From the NCBI RefSeq assembly GCF_012911865.1, contig NZ_JAAXYH010000003.1:248001-312000 (forward strand): a stretch of DNA of 64,000 nucleotides, written 5' to 3'. This document shows, in pieces, positions 37,415-46,107 of this stretch. The number at the start of each line of letters is the position of its first letter. Position 1 is the stretch's first letter. The position numbers and the translations under genes are program-made. This stretch comes from Shewanella salipaludis. GTDB lineage: Bacteria > Pseudomonadota > Gammaproteobacteria > Enterobacterales > Shewanellaceae. The notes beneath the pieces are model-generated. The model was not told where the DNA came from. It saw only the letters and a program-made list of their open reading frames with translations, and searched no databases.

Positions 37415-37923
37415 ATTGCCAGGCGGCAGCTGGCAGGTGCAAGCACTAAGGTGACACGCTTGTCGAGATAGCTGGCACGCCGACTTTTGATCTTAAAAGA
37501 GTTGTCCCTATAAGCTCTACGCTGGTATCTGACCGCCAAGGAGGGTGGAAATGCCTATGGCGTATGGAACGCCCTAAATAGCGGTTCCTAAATGTAGTTC
37601 CACCAAGCCGACATCAAGCGCAGACACGCATAAATCCATCCATGGAGCTCCTACGTGCCATCCATGGCGCGAAGGGTCTGCTTATTGAGGTCGGCTTGCT
37701 TGGGGTGATAGTTGCATCATTCGAAACACTTATAAAGCCCCTCCTTGCGAAGGCCAAACGCCCGCTTGCACCCTATGAGTTACCTCTTCGTATCGACAGC
37801 GCCCGAAGTCTGCGACTGTCTTGACTCGCCGATCGATCCACTTCGAGGAACGACTGGATGCTTACATCGCTATGACAGGCTCGCACAGGTAAATATTATT
37901 TCGTAAAAACCTAACGCATATCA
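37415..37923. other. Intergenic region with short hairpins, left edge of accessory island
   Basis: No credible gene. It contains several small inverted repeats, among them TCCATCCATGGA (near 37637) and GCCATCCATGGC (near 37659), and a GGTGGAA ... TTCCACC arm pair (about 37545-37605). GC content falls sharply from about 37.9 kb on. Confidence 0.5.
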
Positions 37924-38598
37924 TCAATTTATTTTATGAGCGCGAAGCAAGCGATTAAAATTCCACTGAATGCTTATGTCAGGATTCGCTACCATATTCA
38001 GTGAAACAAGTCTTTCTCTAACGCGTTTTAAGATGCGATATGTTCTATAATCTCTACCAACAACCGCTGCAATCAATATAAACATTATCATTACAAAAAA
38101 ACCAGCTATAGACTCAACCCCAGTGCCCATAACAATATTAGCCGAACCCATAATCATCCCAAACAAAAACAAAAATGTAGCAGCAAAAAATGAGTAAGTA
38201 AACTGTAGCTTATCAAACCAATCAACCTCGACAGCAGCTTTCATATTGTCCGACCTTATATATTGAGACAATCTTTTTAACTCACCATTACTCGCCACGC
38301 CTAAAATGTATATCTCCATCAAAATATTATTATTCTCAGGAGTAGACTTAACCCCAGAAGCAAGTCTAAATATCTCATTTTCTTTCAACAACTTAAGGTA
38401 CCGACCAGAAACAGACTCTTCATCTAGGTGCTCATTTAATGATATCAACCTTTTAAAATATCGTTTCACAAAAACTTCTTCGTAAAAATCAATCAACCCT
38501 TTAACTACCCTCACAGCGACACCTATAAGGGCTACAGTTAAACCGATTCCGAATGTAATTGTATTCTCTTTTACAATTTCAGGGATAGCTATGTCCAT
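37924..38598 (-). CDS. Hypothetical three-TM membrane protein
   Basis: A 224-residue protein, not recognised. One membrane helix near the N-terminus (about 12-32), then a charged helical cytoplasmic region of about 100 residues (KRYFKRLISLNEHLDEESVSGRY...), a hairpin of two helices (about 133-153 and 160-182) and a basic tail (DYRTYRILKRVRERLVSL). GAGGAATAT precedes the ATG, so the gene looks functional. Base composition is much more AT-rich than the core genes, suggesting acquisition. It stands alone next to a transposase remnant. Confidence 0.7.
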   Translation of the reverse strand: MDIAIPEIVKENTITFGIGLTVALIGVAVRVVKGLIDFYEEVFVKRYFKRLISLNEHLDEESVSGRYLKLLKENEIFRLASGVKSTPENNNILMEIYILGVASNGELKRLSQYIRSDNMKAAVEVDWFDKLQFTYSFFAATFLFLFGMIMGSANIVMGTGVESIAGFFVMIMFILIAAVVGRDYRTYRILKRVRERLVSLNMVANPDISIQWNFNRLLRAHKIN

Positions 38599-38857
38599 AT
38601 ATTCCTCAAAAAATTCAAGCCAAAAAAAAATTCAAGCCAGCCATATTAAAACAATAACATAATGCCCTTTCAGTTAGTGCTCAAGCTAGGGAAAATGATT
38701 TAGCCGATAAAGAGTCGACAGGACATGATGCAAAACGGATGAGGATTGATAAAACAGGTCTACTTCACTCAAAAACAGTGATTTTTGGCGCCAGTTACCC
38801 AACCCATTTCCATTCATAGGATCCTGAAAGGTACCGCTTTAAACAATGAAGTTAACG

Positions 38858-39067
38858 TCAGCCTGCATTGAGGTGCTGACAACTGGCGTAAAAATGCCGT
38901 CGTCGTTTCTCTAAATGCTCACAATAGCTGCTGAGCTCTTGCAGCGTTCCCACCTCCGATAGGACATGTGAACACTTCGCTTGACGTCGCGGATCCGGAA
39001 TGGATTCTAGGTAATCGAGCAAAGACTTCTGGGCCATTGACCAAAAAAAAGCCACTAATGCTCTCAC
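38858..39067 (-). pseudogene. Transposase remnant, ISAs1-like
   Basis: A short open frame contains MAQKSLLDYLESIPDPRRQAKCSHVLSE, which matches the N-terminal segment of ISAs1/H-repeat transposases (LLxxLExIPDPRRxxxxxHxL). After that the similarity stops abruptly and the frame ends. No DDE part, partner frame or terminal inverted repeats were found. It is a decayed insertion-sequence fragment. Confidence 0.6.
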
Positions 39068-39143
39068 CCTGGGCTCTCGGGTAGACTTGAATATTTCTAG
39101 AGGGTAGGATTGCCATAGAGCCTATAAACACGGAGGGTAAATA

Positions 39144-39854
39144 ATGCACGATCGAGTTCCAGAAGGAATAGAGGCACTTGAAGTCCCCTATAACGCCCCT
39201 ATACTCCCATACGAAAAACCTGAACTTGAAGTCAATTATTGGATTGCTGATGATTTTTTCCCGGAACAGCATGCGATAGAAATTTCAAATAGATGTTTTA
39301 ACAAACCAAAATGGAAATTAGGAAAACCATATACAAATGAATTATGGCCCGGTAGACGCTCACATAATGCATTAAATAAAAAGGAATTATCTATTATTGA
39401 AGAGTGGGTAAAAGTTAAAATCAAGAAAGACAAATTGTGGGTTGAAAAATCGGACACTGTTGTGGTTGACAGTAATGCGGCTATCTTGGTGGGAGAAGAA
39501 GAAGGGAGTGCTAGACCGCATGTTGATAATAGGAAATTATGCAGGTATGCCGCAGTGCTATTTTTAAGCCCTAAACCAGAAGCATCAGCAGGCACATCAT
39601 TTTATCGCCTTAAATATACAAATGGCGCTGCAGGCGGGAATATTGTTCCCTCACCATTTTTCAATTTGGTTGATGCCTTGAATGTCACTAGTTTACCATC
39701 GAGTGCCTGGTATTTGGACCAGACAATTGAAAACAAGTTTAATAGACTTATTTTATTTAAGGGCAATATGGTTCATAGCGCCAGCGCTTATTTCGGGAAA
39801 GAAAAACGAGAAAAAAGATTGGCTGTCACATTTTTTTGGATGACAGAGGATTAA
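39144..39854 (+). CDS. DUF6445-like, probable 2OG-Fe(II) oxygenase-fold protein
   Basis: A 236-residue soluble protein. RPHVDNRKLCRYAAVLFLS and, about 110 residues later, NRLILFKGNMVHSASAYFGKEKREKRLAVTFFW give an H-x-D ... H set with a downstream Arg, the pattern of Fe(II)/2-oxoglutarate oxygenases and of DUF6445 proteins. Such proteins often sit beside tryptophan halogenases and TonB receptors; here no halogenase is present and the nearest receptor is about 1.7 kb away in a decayed region. The start has GGAGGG. AT-rich like the island around it. Family assignment is from memory. Confidence 0.7.
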   Translation: MHDRVPEGIEALEVPYNAPILPYEKPELEVNYWIADDFFPEQHAIEISNRCFNKPKWKLGKPYTNELWPGRRSHNALNKKELSIIEEWVKVKIKKDKLWVEKSDTVVVDSNAAILVGEEEGSARPHVDNRKLCRYAAVLFLSPKPEASAGTSFYRLKYTNGAAGGNIVPSPFFNLVDALNVTSLPSSAWYLDQTIENKFNRLILFKGNMVHSASAYFGKEKREKRLAVTFFWMTED

Positions 39855-40005
39855 TTTTTTTCGCAGCCTGAATATATGCCAGTACAACAGCTGAAAGCGA
39901 TAAATGAGCCACATCTAAAGCAACGATAAGAGTGAGAATATTGAACAGAAAATTGAGGCAAAAAAGCCTTGAGTGAGCAGAACATTACCTTGACTCACAG
40001 GGAAC

Positions 40006-40030
40006 GTCCATATATGGACTTATTTTTTAA
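40006..40030 (+). terminator. Possible terminator downstream of the DUF6445 gene
   Basis: GTCCATATATGGAC, a 14-bp palindrome able to form a short hairpin, is followed by TTATTTTTT. It lies about 150 bases after the gene's stop. The stem is weak. Confidence 0.4.
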
Positions 40031-40160
40031 GCTTCCTTAGTTATTTAAGCCTCAATTTAAAAACAGCTACACATTTTATATAAGTTTTCTTTTGTTCTTA
40101 GGCATCAACACGTTCCCATAAATGAACTAATGCAGAAGCAAGAGTTATTTTATGTATATT

Positions 40161-40304
40161 CTATGTAGAATTATATATCAAAGAGTTAATTTTATCATGG
40201 AATTTATCTCTACCGGTGCTACCCACTAATTTCTCAAACACCTCCTGATTAATTGCATCATAATCGCCAGGAAAATCCCAATAAGATCGCTCAATAACAA
40301 ACAT
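40161..40304 (-). CDS. Small open frame, 47 residues
   Basis: Begins MFVIERSYWDFPGDYDAIN and continues QEVFEKLVGSTGRDKFHDKINS. It has protein-like composition in an AT-rich region and lies directly downstream of, and parallel to, a frameshifted gene. GAGTG stands a few bases before the ATG. Not recognised; it could be an intact small gene or the remnant of a larger one. Confidence 0.4.
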   Translation of the reverse strand: MFVIERSYWDFPGDYDAINQEVFEKLVGSTGRDKFHDKINSLIYNST

Positions 40305-40386
40305 TAACACTCTTTACTTAAACTCAGCGCTAACAGTATCCTCACATCTCAACAACCACGACAAAAAATTTAATTACACCCCGAAA

Positions 40387-41003
40387 TCAAAATTGTAAAA
40401 CAGCTTTTAAAACTGCCTTTTCAACGAATATGTCTTTAATATTTAAGCGTGTTTTCATTGGATATTCCATGTGATGTTTACTGTAATAAGTTAAGGTGAC
40501 AAACTCAGTAAATCTCTCTATTGCATATGGTATCCTATTTTTATTCAAGCTTTGCCAGTGTTTTTTAATAGAAACGGTATGCAGCAAACACTCCCTTCAA
40601 TAGCTTGCTTTTCATAAAATGAAAACATTTCTTTAATATTTGAATGCTCTACAAAATGTTTCATTGCAATGTAAGAGACGGGAAACAAGCCTCGTTTCAG
40701 TATCCCATCAATCCGATGTGGATTAAAATCGCGACTTTCTACTCCCGAACTAAAGAGATGTTCAGTAAACAACTCATCATTAGCAATTAATTCATGGCAC
40801 TTTTTCCATCCTTGTGTATCAAAGCCATCTAATTTTTTCTCTAAAAAAGACGCAGATAAAAATCCTTAAGGCTATGTGACTGATGCATTATTGCTATTCT
40901 ACGAACATCATCTTCAAGGACACTAGATTTATTCACCAAAACTCCTAGGGATTTAACGCCCAGCTCTAGCGAATCCCCAGATAATTCCTTTTGGATTCAA
41001 TTT
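40387..41003 (-). pseudogene. Frameshifted gene of unknown family
   Basis: Three consecutive minus-strand open segments in different frames read as one protein: a first part with VLEDDVRRIAIMHQSHSLKDFYL, a second with LEKKLDGFDTQGWKKCHELI and FNPHRIDGILKRGLFPVSYI, and a third with SIKKHWQSLNKNRIPYAIERF ending AVLKAVLQF. The first shift is at a T/A homopolymer near 40845, the second near 40585. No start codon is obvious upstream of 41003. The family is not recognised. Either it is decaying or the homopolymer shift is a sequencing artefact; the second shift argues for true decay. Confidence 0.55.
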
Positions 41004-41528
41004 AGCAGACATGCATGGTGTTGTTTGATCTAATCAATTTCGCCACCTATTCTAGGAACTGGCTACTAGAGCCTACTCCATGCGCGTTACTTTCGTCATG
41101 TGAGCGTATCTTACACGATTTACTCAAAAAGCAATGCTCTCACTCTCGTATATAAAAGAAGAATAAAAAATACCTTAATTATCTGATGGTTGCCATGAAG
41201 ACCTTGCTTGATCATATTAATTGGAGAGGCATAACTTTTTTCAAGCCAATACACTCCAATCGAAGAGACAAATTTCCCCATCGAAGCTCCACGACTTTAT
41301 TCCAAGCGTAGTTTGGAAAAATGAAGACAGCACAGGCACAACTCCCCAATGAACCTTACAGCTGCGCAGGCATTGTTTCACCAGTGACCTTCGGCGCTTA
41401 ATTTCGAGACAGCAGGGATGTTTTAGTAGAGCCCACATGGGCGTGCTTGCGGTAGGTCACTGGTGGAACAATGCCAAGGTCAAATTAGCCGAAGTCTTGG
41501 TCCAAGTTCTTCTCTAATGCTCCAATAA
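41004..41528. other. Non-coding stretch with dispersed-repeat copy
   Basis: No supported gene. It contains a copy (41413-41452) of a sequence found again at 63021-63057, with the core AGAGCCCACA and GCGG, and is otherwise featureless. Confidence 0.5.
41413..41452. repeat. Dispersed repeat, copy 1
   Basis: About 40 bp that align at roughly 80% with 63021-63057: AGGGATGTTTT, then AGAGCCCACATGG and GTGCTTGCGG. Both copies are next to accessory islands. Confidence 0.55.
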
Positions 41529-41553
41529 AAAACCGCAGTCAGACTGCGGTTTT
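41529..41553. terminator. Intrinsic terminator after the second TonB receptor gene
   Basis: Stem AAACCGCAG and CTGCGGTTT with loop TCAGA, flanked by A- and T-runs; about 45 bases after the receptor stop. Confidence 0.85.
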
Positions 41554-41599
41554 GTTTTTGAGACCGACACTTGGGTCACAGATGCTAATCTGGGTCAGA

Positions 41600-44110
41600 T
41601 TAGAAGCTGTAGACCGCCTTGGCGTAGTAGGCGCCGCCGTTGATGCCGAAGGGCAAGGTTTCCCAGCCATAGGTGAAACCTGCCTGACTGTAGACGTCGC
41701 CTTCTTCACCCCACTTGTCCGGATAGACGTCGAAGATGTTGGTGCCGCCGATGGTCAATCTCAGCTCATCGGTCGCCTGATAGCTCACCGACAGGTCCGT
41801 CAGCCACTTGCCGCTCCAGGTCTTCTTGGAACCGAAGGCCTGACCGGACACTTCGCCATAGTAAGTGTTGTTCAGCGCCACTTCCCAATCGCTCAGCTGA
41901 TAGATGACCGACAGGTTGAGCTTCTCACCCGGCTGGCCCTCTTCCAGACGCAGCTTCTGCACGTCGCCGAACAGGGTCTCAGCCGGAATGATGGACGACT
42001 TGGAATGGATCGCCTTGACCTCGTTATCCACCAGACTCAGTGCCGCCGCCAGCTTGAGATCGGCGCCGTGATCCAGCGATATGTCATAGGTGGCCACCAG
42101 ATCCAGGCCGCGGGTGCGGGTGTCCACCGAGTTGGTGAAGAACTGCGCCGCCCCCAGGCGGTTGGCCGCCAGTGCCGCCGCCACCTCAGGGCCTATGTCG
42201 GCGGTCAGGGGATCTGAGATCACTATCCTGTCGTCTATGTCTATCTGGAAGATATCCAGAGACAGCTTCAGATCGTCTATGGGCTCGGCCACCATGCCTA
42301 TGCTGTAGCTGAGCGAGGTTTCCACGTCCAGATTTTCGATGCCGAACTCGGCGGCCACTGGGCTGGAGTTGGCGACTGTGCCTGTCTCAACCAGCTCGCC
42401 ATTGACCAGGTTGGTCAGCACCTGGCTGTAGTTGATCTGCTGCACGCCCGGGGCCCGGAAGCCGGAAGACACTGTGCCCCTGATGGAGAAGCTGTCGTTG
42501 AACTCGTAACGGCTCGACAGCTTGCCGGAGACGTTGTCACCCGCCATCTGGTAGTGCTCATAGCGCACCGCGGCGCCGACCAAGAGTTCGTCGGTCAGAT
42601 TGGTCTCGGCATCGGCATACAGGGCATAGCTGCTCCTGTCCTGATCCACCGCCTGTTTGGGGCCGAATCCCGGGAAGCCCTGGATACCCGCCATCACTGG
42701 GGTGCCTGTGTCGCTGTGCAGTATGGGGGTCGTGCCGTTGTTGCGGCCATAGCTGTAGGACCAGGGATCGCCCGCCACTATCTGGTAGGCATCCTGGCGC
42801 AGTTCCAGACCGAAGGCCAGGTACAGGGGCTCGAGATTGGCGCCCCAGTCCACGCTGCCGTTGATGTCGGCGTTGACCGTGGTCTGCTCGAAGATCAGCG
42901 TGCCGTCGTGGGCCGAGGTCGGTGTCTCGCCATAGATGCCGCTGTTGTCCGGCTTGGGCTCGTAGTACCAGCTGACGTTGGCCGAATTATTGGAGTTGAA
43001 GGAGAACTCGCTGCGGCCCCAGACGGCGCCCACGTCCCATTTCCAGTCTTCGTTCAGATCGCCGCGCAGGCCTGCCGCCGCCGAGGTATCGTCGACATTG
43101 GTGCTGAGTTGCGGCAGGAAGCCCTCGGGATAGAGCTCAGGAATAGTCCTGTCGCTGCCCGGGCCACGGAAGAAACCGGCCGACTCGCCGTCGCGGCTGG
43201 AATAGCCACCGAAGAAGTACAGCTCAGTGGTGTCGCTGAGATCGTAGCCGCCGTTGACCCAGGCATAGAGGTTTTTGGACTCGGCATCCCCTATGTGCAG
43301 GCGCACCACGCTCTGATCGTTCTCATCCCACCACTTGCCGATGAGATTGCCGCCGGTCAGTTCCAGCGTCGCCGGCCCCGCCCTGTTGGTCTCGCCCCTG
43401 TCCCTGTACTCCAGGCTCAGGTTGATGAAGCCGGCGTCACCCAGGGCGAAGCCCTTGTTCGCCGCCAGCACCAGGTTTTCACCGTCGCCCTCGTAGGTCT
43501 GGCCGGCTTCCACCCGCAGGCTGCCCGCTTCGCTCGAGTCCTTCAGCACTATGTTGATCACCCCGGCAATGGCATCCGAACCATACTGGGCGGCGGCGCC
43601 GTCACGCAGTACCTCGACCCTTTTGACCGCACTCAAGGGGATGGCGTTGATATCGTAACCCGCCGAGCCCTTGCCCACGGTTTCCTGGGTATTGACCAGG
43701 GCCTGCTGATGGCGGCGCTTGCCGTTGACCAGCACCAACACCTGATCCGGGCCCAAGCCCCTCAGGGTGGCCGGACGTATGATGTCGCTGCCGTCGCTGA
43801 CCGTGGTGCTGGAGAAGTTGAATGACGGGGCGGCTATCTGCAGCGCCCGGCCAAGCTCGGTGGCGCCGCTCTGTGCCAGCTGCTCCTCGCCTATGATGTC
43901 CACCGGCGCCGGTGATTCTGTCGCCATCCGGCCACTGACCCTGGTGCCTATGGTGGTGATGACCTCTATCTTCTTCTGCCCGGTCGCCTGGGGCGCATCC
44001 TCTGCGGCCAACACCTGAAAGGAAGCGCCCAGACACAGGGCGGCAATGCTGGCCGCCAGGGGAGAGAGACGCACTATGTTGTTCGTTTGATTTCCCGTGT
44101 TCTTGTTCAA
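41600..44110 (-). CDS. TonB-dependent outer-membrane receptor
   Basis: An 836-residue receptor, paralogous to the one at 7598-10177. Signal peptide (SPLAASIAALCLGASFQVLAAED), TonB-box-like KIEVITTIGTR, plug with TLRGLGPDQVLVLVNGKRRHQ and VEVLRDGAAAQYGSDAIAGV, and a barrel ending in AVYSF. The frame opens with TTG (GGAG about nine bases upstream); no ATG occurs near the signal peptide, so TTG is the likely start. It is divergent from a POT peptide transporter, which hints at uptake of peptides or peptide-like compounds, but this is only context. Confidence 0.92.
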   Translation of the reverse strand: MNKNTGNQTNNIVRLSPLAASIAALCLGASFQVLAAEDAPQATGQKKIEVITTIGTRVSGRMATESPAPVDIIGEEQLAQSGATELGRALQIAAPSFNFSSTTVSDGSDIIRPATLRGLGPDQVLVLVNGKRRHQQALVNTQETVGKGSAGYDINAIPLSAVKRVEVLRDGAAAQYGSDAIAGVINIVLKDSSEAGSLRVEAGQTYEGDGENLVLAANKGFALGDAGFINLSLEYRDRGETNRAGPATLELTGGNLIGKWWDENDQSVVRLHIGDAESKNLYAWVNGGYDLSDTTELYFFGGYSSRDGESAGFFRGPGSDRTIPELYPEGFLPQLSTNVDDTSAAAGLRGDLNEDWKWDVGAVWGRSEFSFNSNNSANVSWYYEPKPDNSGIYGETPTSAHDGTLIFEQTTVNADINGSVDWGANLEPLYLAFGLELRQDAYQIVAGDPWSYSYGRNNGTTPILHSDTGTPVMAGIQGFPGFGPKQAVDQDRSSYALYADAETNLTDELLVGAAVRYEHYQMAGDNVSGKLSSRYEFNDSFSIRGTVSSGFRAPGVQQINYSQVLTNLVNGELVETGTVANSSPVAAEFGIENLDVETSLSYSIGMVAEPIDDLKLSLDIFQIDIDDRIVISDPLTADIGPEVAAALAANRLGAAQFFTNSVDTRTRGLDLVATYDISLDHGADLKLAAALSLVDNEVKAIHSKSSIIPAETLFGDVQKLRLEEGQPGEKLNLSVIYQLSDWEVALNNTYYGEVSGQAFGSKKTWSGKWLTDLSVSYQATDELRLTIGGTNIFDVYPDKWGEEGDVYSQAGFTYGWETLPFGINGGAYYAKAVYSF

Positions 44111-44596
44111 CTTAAATACTCCACTTCATTGATTTTAAGTTATATTTTTCTGTTTGCATCCGGTGCCCTGACGGCATCTTGTTATCAAACAGCAAACAGC
44201 TGCACCCACGCTAACATAGGTGTAACCCATGATTAACAAAATGCAAGGTGAAAATTTTTCACCTTGAGGCTGACTGCAAAGCGGCAGGGGCATAGCGAGC
44301 AAGCCAGGGATGGATTTAGTCGGTTTTAAACAAAGAGTTAACTCTAAAGCCGTGAAAACCCTTGGGGGTGTTGAAGAAAGCAGCAGGAGTCAAACATGAT
44401 GCGCTTGAGCCTATGGCAGGCAAGGCGTCCACCAAAGCAGATGAGCCGCCTTATTCAGGCAGTATTGCCGACGCAAAGCCGGATAATTTCCTTTCACGGC
44501 GCTGTTTTGTTACTCTCGACGCCCAGATTTGAGCCCGGGTGCATACAGTACCTGAGGTTTCTCCCCCACATCACTTGGTACAGGAGCATAAAAACA
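44111..44596. promoter_or_regulatory. Divergent regulatory region, receptor / POT transporter
   Basis: The gap separates two divergent transport genes. It contains a perfect inverted repeat at 44244-44266 (see separate entry). No -35/-10 pair could be assigned with confidence. Confidence 0.5.
44244..44266. promoter_or_regulatory. Perfect inverted repeat, probable operator
   Basis: Arms CAAGGTGAAAA and TTTTCACCTTG separated by a single T. Its place between divergent receptor and transporter genes fits a shared regulator's site. The regulator is unknown. Confidence 0.6.
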
Positions 44597-46018
44597 ATGA
44601 CATCCCCCCAGTCCACGCCCAAGGGCTTTCCCAAGGCGTTTTGGATAGCCAACTGCGTCGAATTGCTGGAGCGCGCCGCCTATTACGGCGTCTTCATAGT
44701 GATCACCCTGTATCTGTCACGGATCCTCGGATTCGATGACATAGAAGCCGCCTGGATCGCCGGCTCCTTCTCCGCCGGCCTGTATTTCCTGCCCACCTTC
44801 TCCGGCGCCCTGGCCGACAAGATAGGTTTCAGGCGCGCCCTGATGCTGGCATTCGGCCTGCTGACCCTGGGTTATGCCGGTCTGGCACTGTTTCCGGCAC
44901 TGCTCGAAGGTCAGGGGCTGGTACAATATGGCCGCGAGGTGGTATTCAATGGGCTGCAACAGGCGGATATCCGCTGGGCGATAGTGCCCATCATGGTGGT
45001 CATAATGATCGGCGGCTCCTTCATCAAGGCGGTGATCACAGGTACCGTCGCCCGGGAAACGACGGAATCCAACCGCGCCAAGGGCTTTTCCATCTTCTAC
45101 ATGATGGTCAACATAGGTGCCTTCTCCGGCAAGACGATAGTCAAGCCATTGCGGGAATCCATGGGGGACTTGGGTCTCATTAACCTCAACTATTTTGCCG
45201 CCGCCATGACCCTGCTGGCATTTTTCTGCATTCTGCTGTTCTACAAGAATGCCGAATCCAGCCAGAACGGCAAATCCGTCGGCGAGATCTGGCAGTCGCT
45301 GCTCAAGGTGCTGGGCAACACCCGCCTCATCACCCTGATCCTCATCATCACAGGCTTCTGGATGGTACAACACCAGCTCTACGCCACCATGCCCAAATAC
45401 GTGCTGCGCATGGCCGGCGAAGGCGCTTCCCCTTCCTGGTATGCCAACGTCAACCCCCTGGTCGTGGTCGTCACTGTCGGCTTCGTCACCTCGCTGATGA
45501 AGGGCCGCAGCTCGCTGTTTTCCATGACTGTGGGCATGTTTATCATGCCTGTCTCGGCGCTCGCCATGGCCTCGGGCAACCTGCTCGGCGGCGGAAATAT
45601 AGATCTGGGCCTGGTGCAGATGCATCCGGTTGCCCTGATGATGATAGTCGGCATCATATTCCAGGGTCTCGCCGAATCCTTCATCTCGCCGCGCTTCCTG
45701 GAGTTCTTCTCCCTGCAGGCCCCCAAGGGTGAGGAAGGCCTGTATCTGGGTTTCTCCCATCTGCATTCCTTCATCAGTTCCCTGATAGGCTTCGGCCTGT
45801 CGGGCTATCTGCTGAGTGCCTACTGCCCGGATCCCAAGACCTTTGCCACCACGGCCGAGTGGCAGGCCGCAGCCAGCAACGCCCACTACATCTGGTACGT
45901 GTTCGCCGCCATAGCTTTGGTGTCGGCCATCTCGCTGGTGATCTACGGCAAGGTGATCGCCCGCCTGGATGCCAAGCAGCAAACCGGCGGAGCGACCGAG
46001 TTGGCCGCCGAAGTGTGA
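44597..46018 (+). CDS. POT family proton-dependent oligopeptide transporter
   Basis: A 473-residue inner-membrane carrier with about twelve to fourteen helices. The POT signature is at the start: ANCVELLERAAYYGVFIVITLYL (the ExxERxxYYG-type motif that couples protons). It should import di- and tripeptides. I start at MTSPQSTPKGF because AGGAG precedes it; the longer upstream frame is not protein-like. The divergent TonB receptor could provide the outer-membrane step. Terminator follows. Confidence 0.9.
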   Translation: MTSPQSTPKGFPKAFWIANCVELLERAAYYGVFIVITLYLSRILGFDDIEAAWIAGSFSAGLYFLPTFSGALADKIGFRRALMLAFGLLTLGYAGLALFPALLEGQGLVQYGREVVFNGLQQADIRWAIVPIMVVIMIGGSFIKAVITGTVARETTESNRAKGFSIFYMMVNIGAFSGKTIVKPLRESMGDLGLINLNYFAAAMTLLAFFCILLFYKNAESSQNGKSVGEIWQSLLKVLGNTRLITLILIITGFWMVQHQLYATMPKYVLRMAGEGASPSWYANVNPLVVVVTVGFVTSLMKGRSSLFSMTVGMFIMPVSALAMASGNLLGGGNIDLGLVQMHPVALMMIVGIIFQGLAESFISPRFLEFFSLQAPKGEEGLYLGFSHLHSFISSLIGFGLSGYLLSAYCPDPKTFATTAEWQAAASNAHYIWYVFAAIALVSAISLVIYGKVIARLDAKQQTGGATELAAEV

Positions 46019-46045
46019 GCGGCAAAAACAAGATGATATGAAAAC

Positions 46046-46071
46046 AAAAAAGGAGCCCAGGCTCCTTTTTT
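46046..46071. terminator. Bidirectional intrinsic terminator, POT gene / pyrC
   Basis: Perfect stem AAAAAAGGAGC and GCTCCTTTTTT with loop CCAG, between the convergent genes. Confidence 0.9.
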
Positions 46072-46107
46072 ATTGCTCACAACTCAGCATACCAACAGCG
46101 GGCTATT

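Noticed and set aside
37642..37824. 60-codon frame before the first AT-rich island
   Set aside because: Starts within a palindrome and has no ribosome binding site.
39855..41599. Possible CRISPR array in the AT-rich island
   Set aside because: No regularly spaced direct repeats are present there or elsewhere in the window.
42554..43825. Long plus-strand open frame of 423 codons
   Set aside because: Antisense to the second TonB receptor, with no protein-like motifs of its own.
44717..45982. Minus-strand open frame of 421 codons
   Set aside because: Antisense to the POT transporter; composition (His/Gln-rich) is typical of shadow frames.
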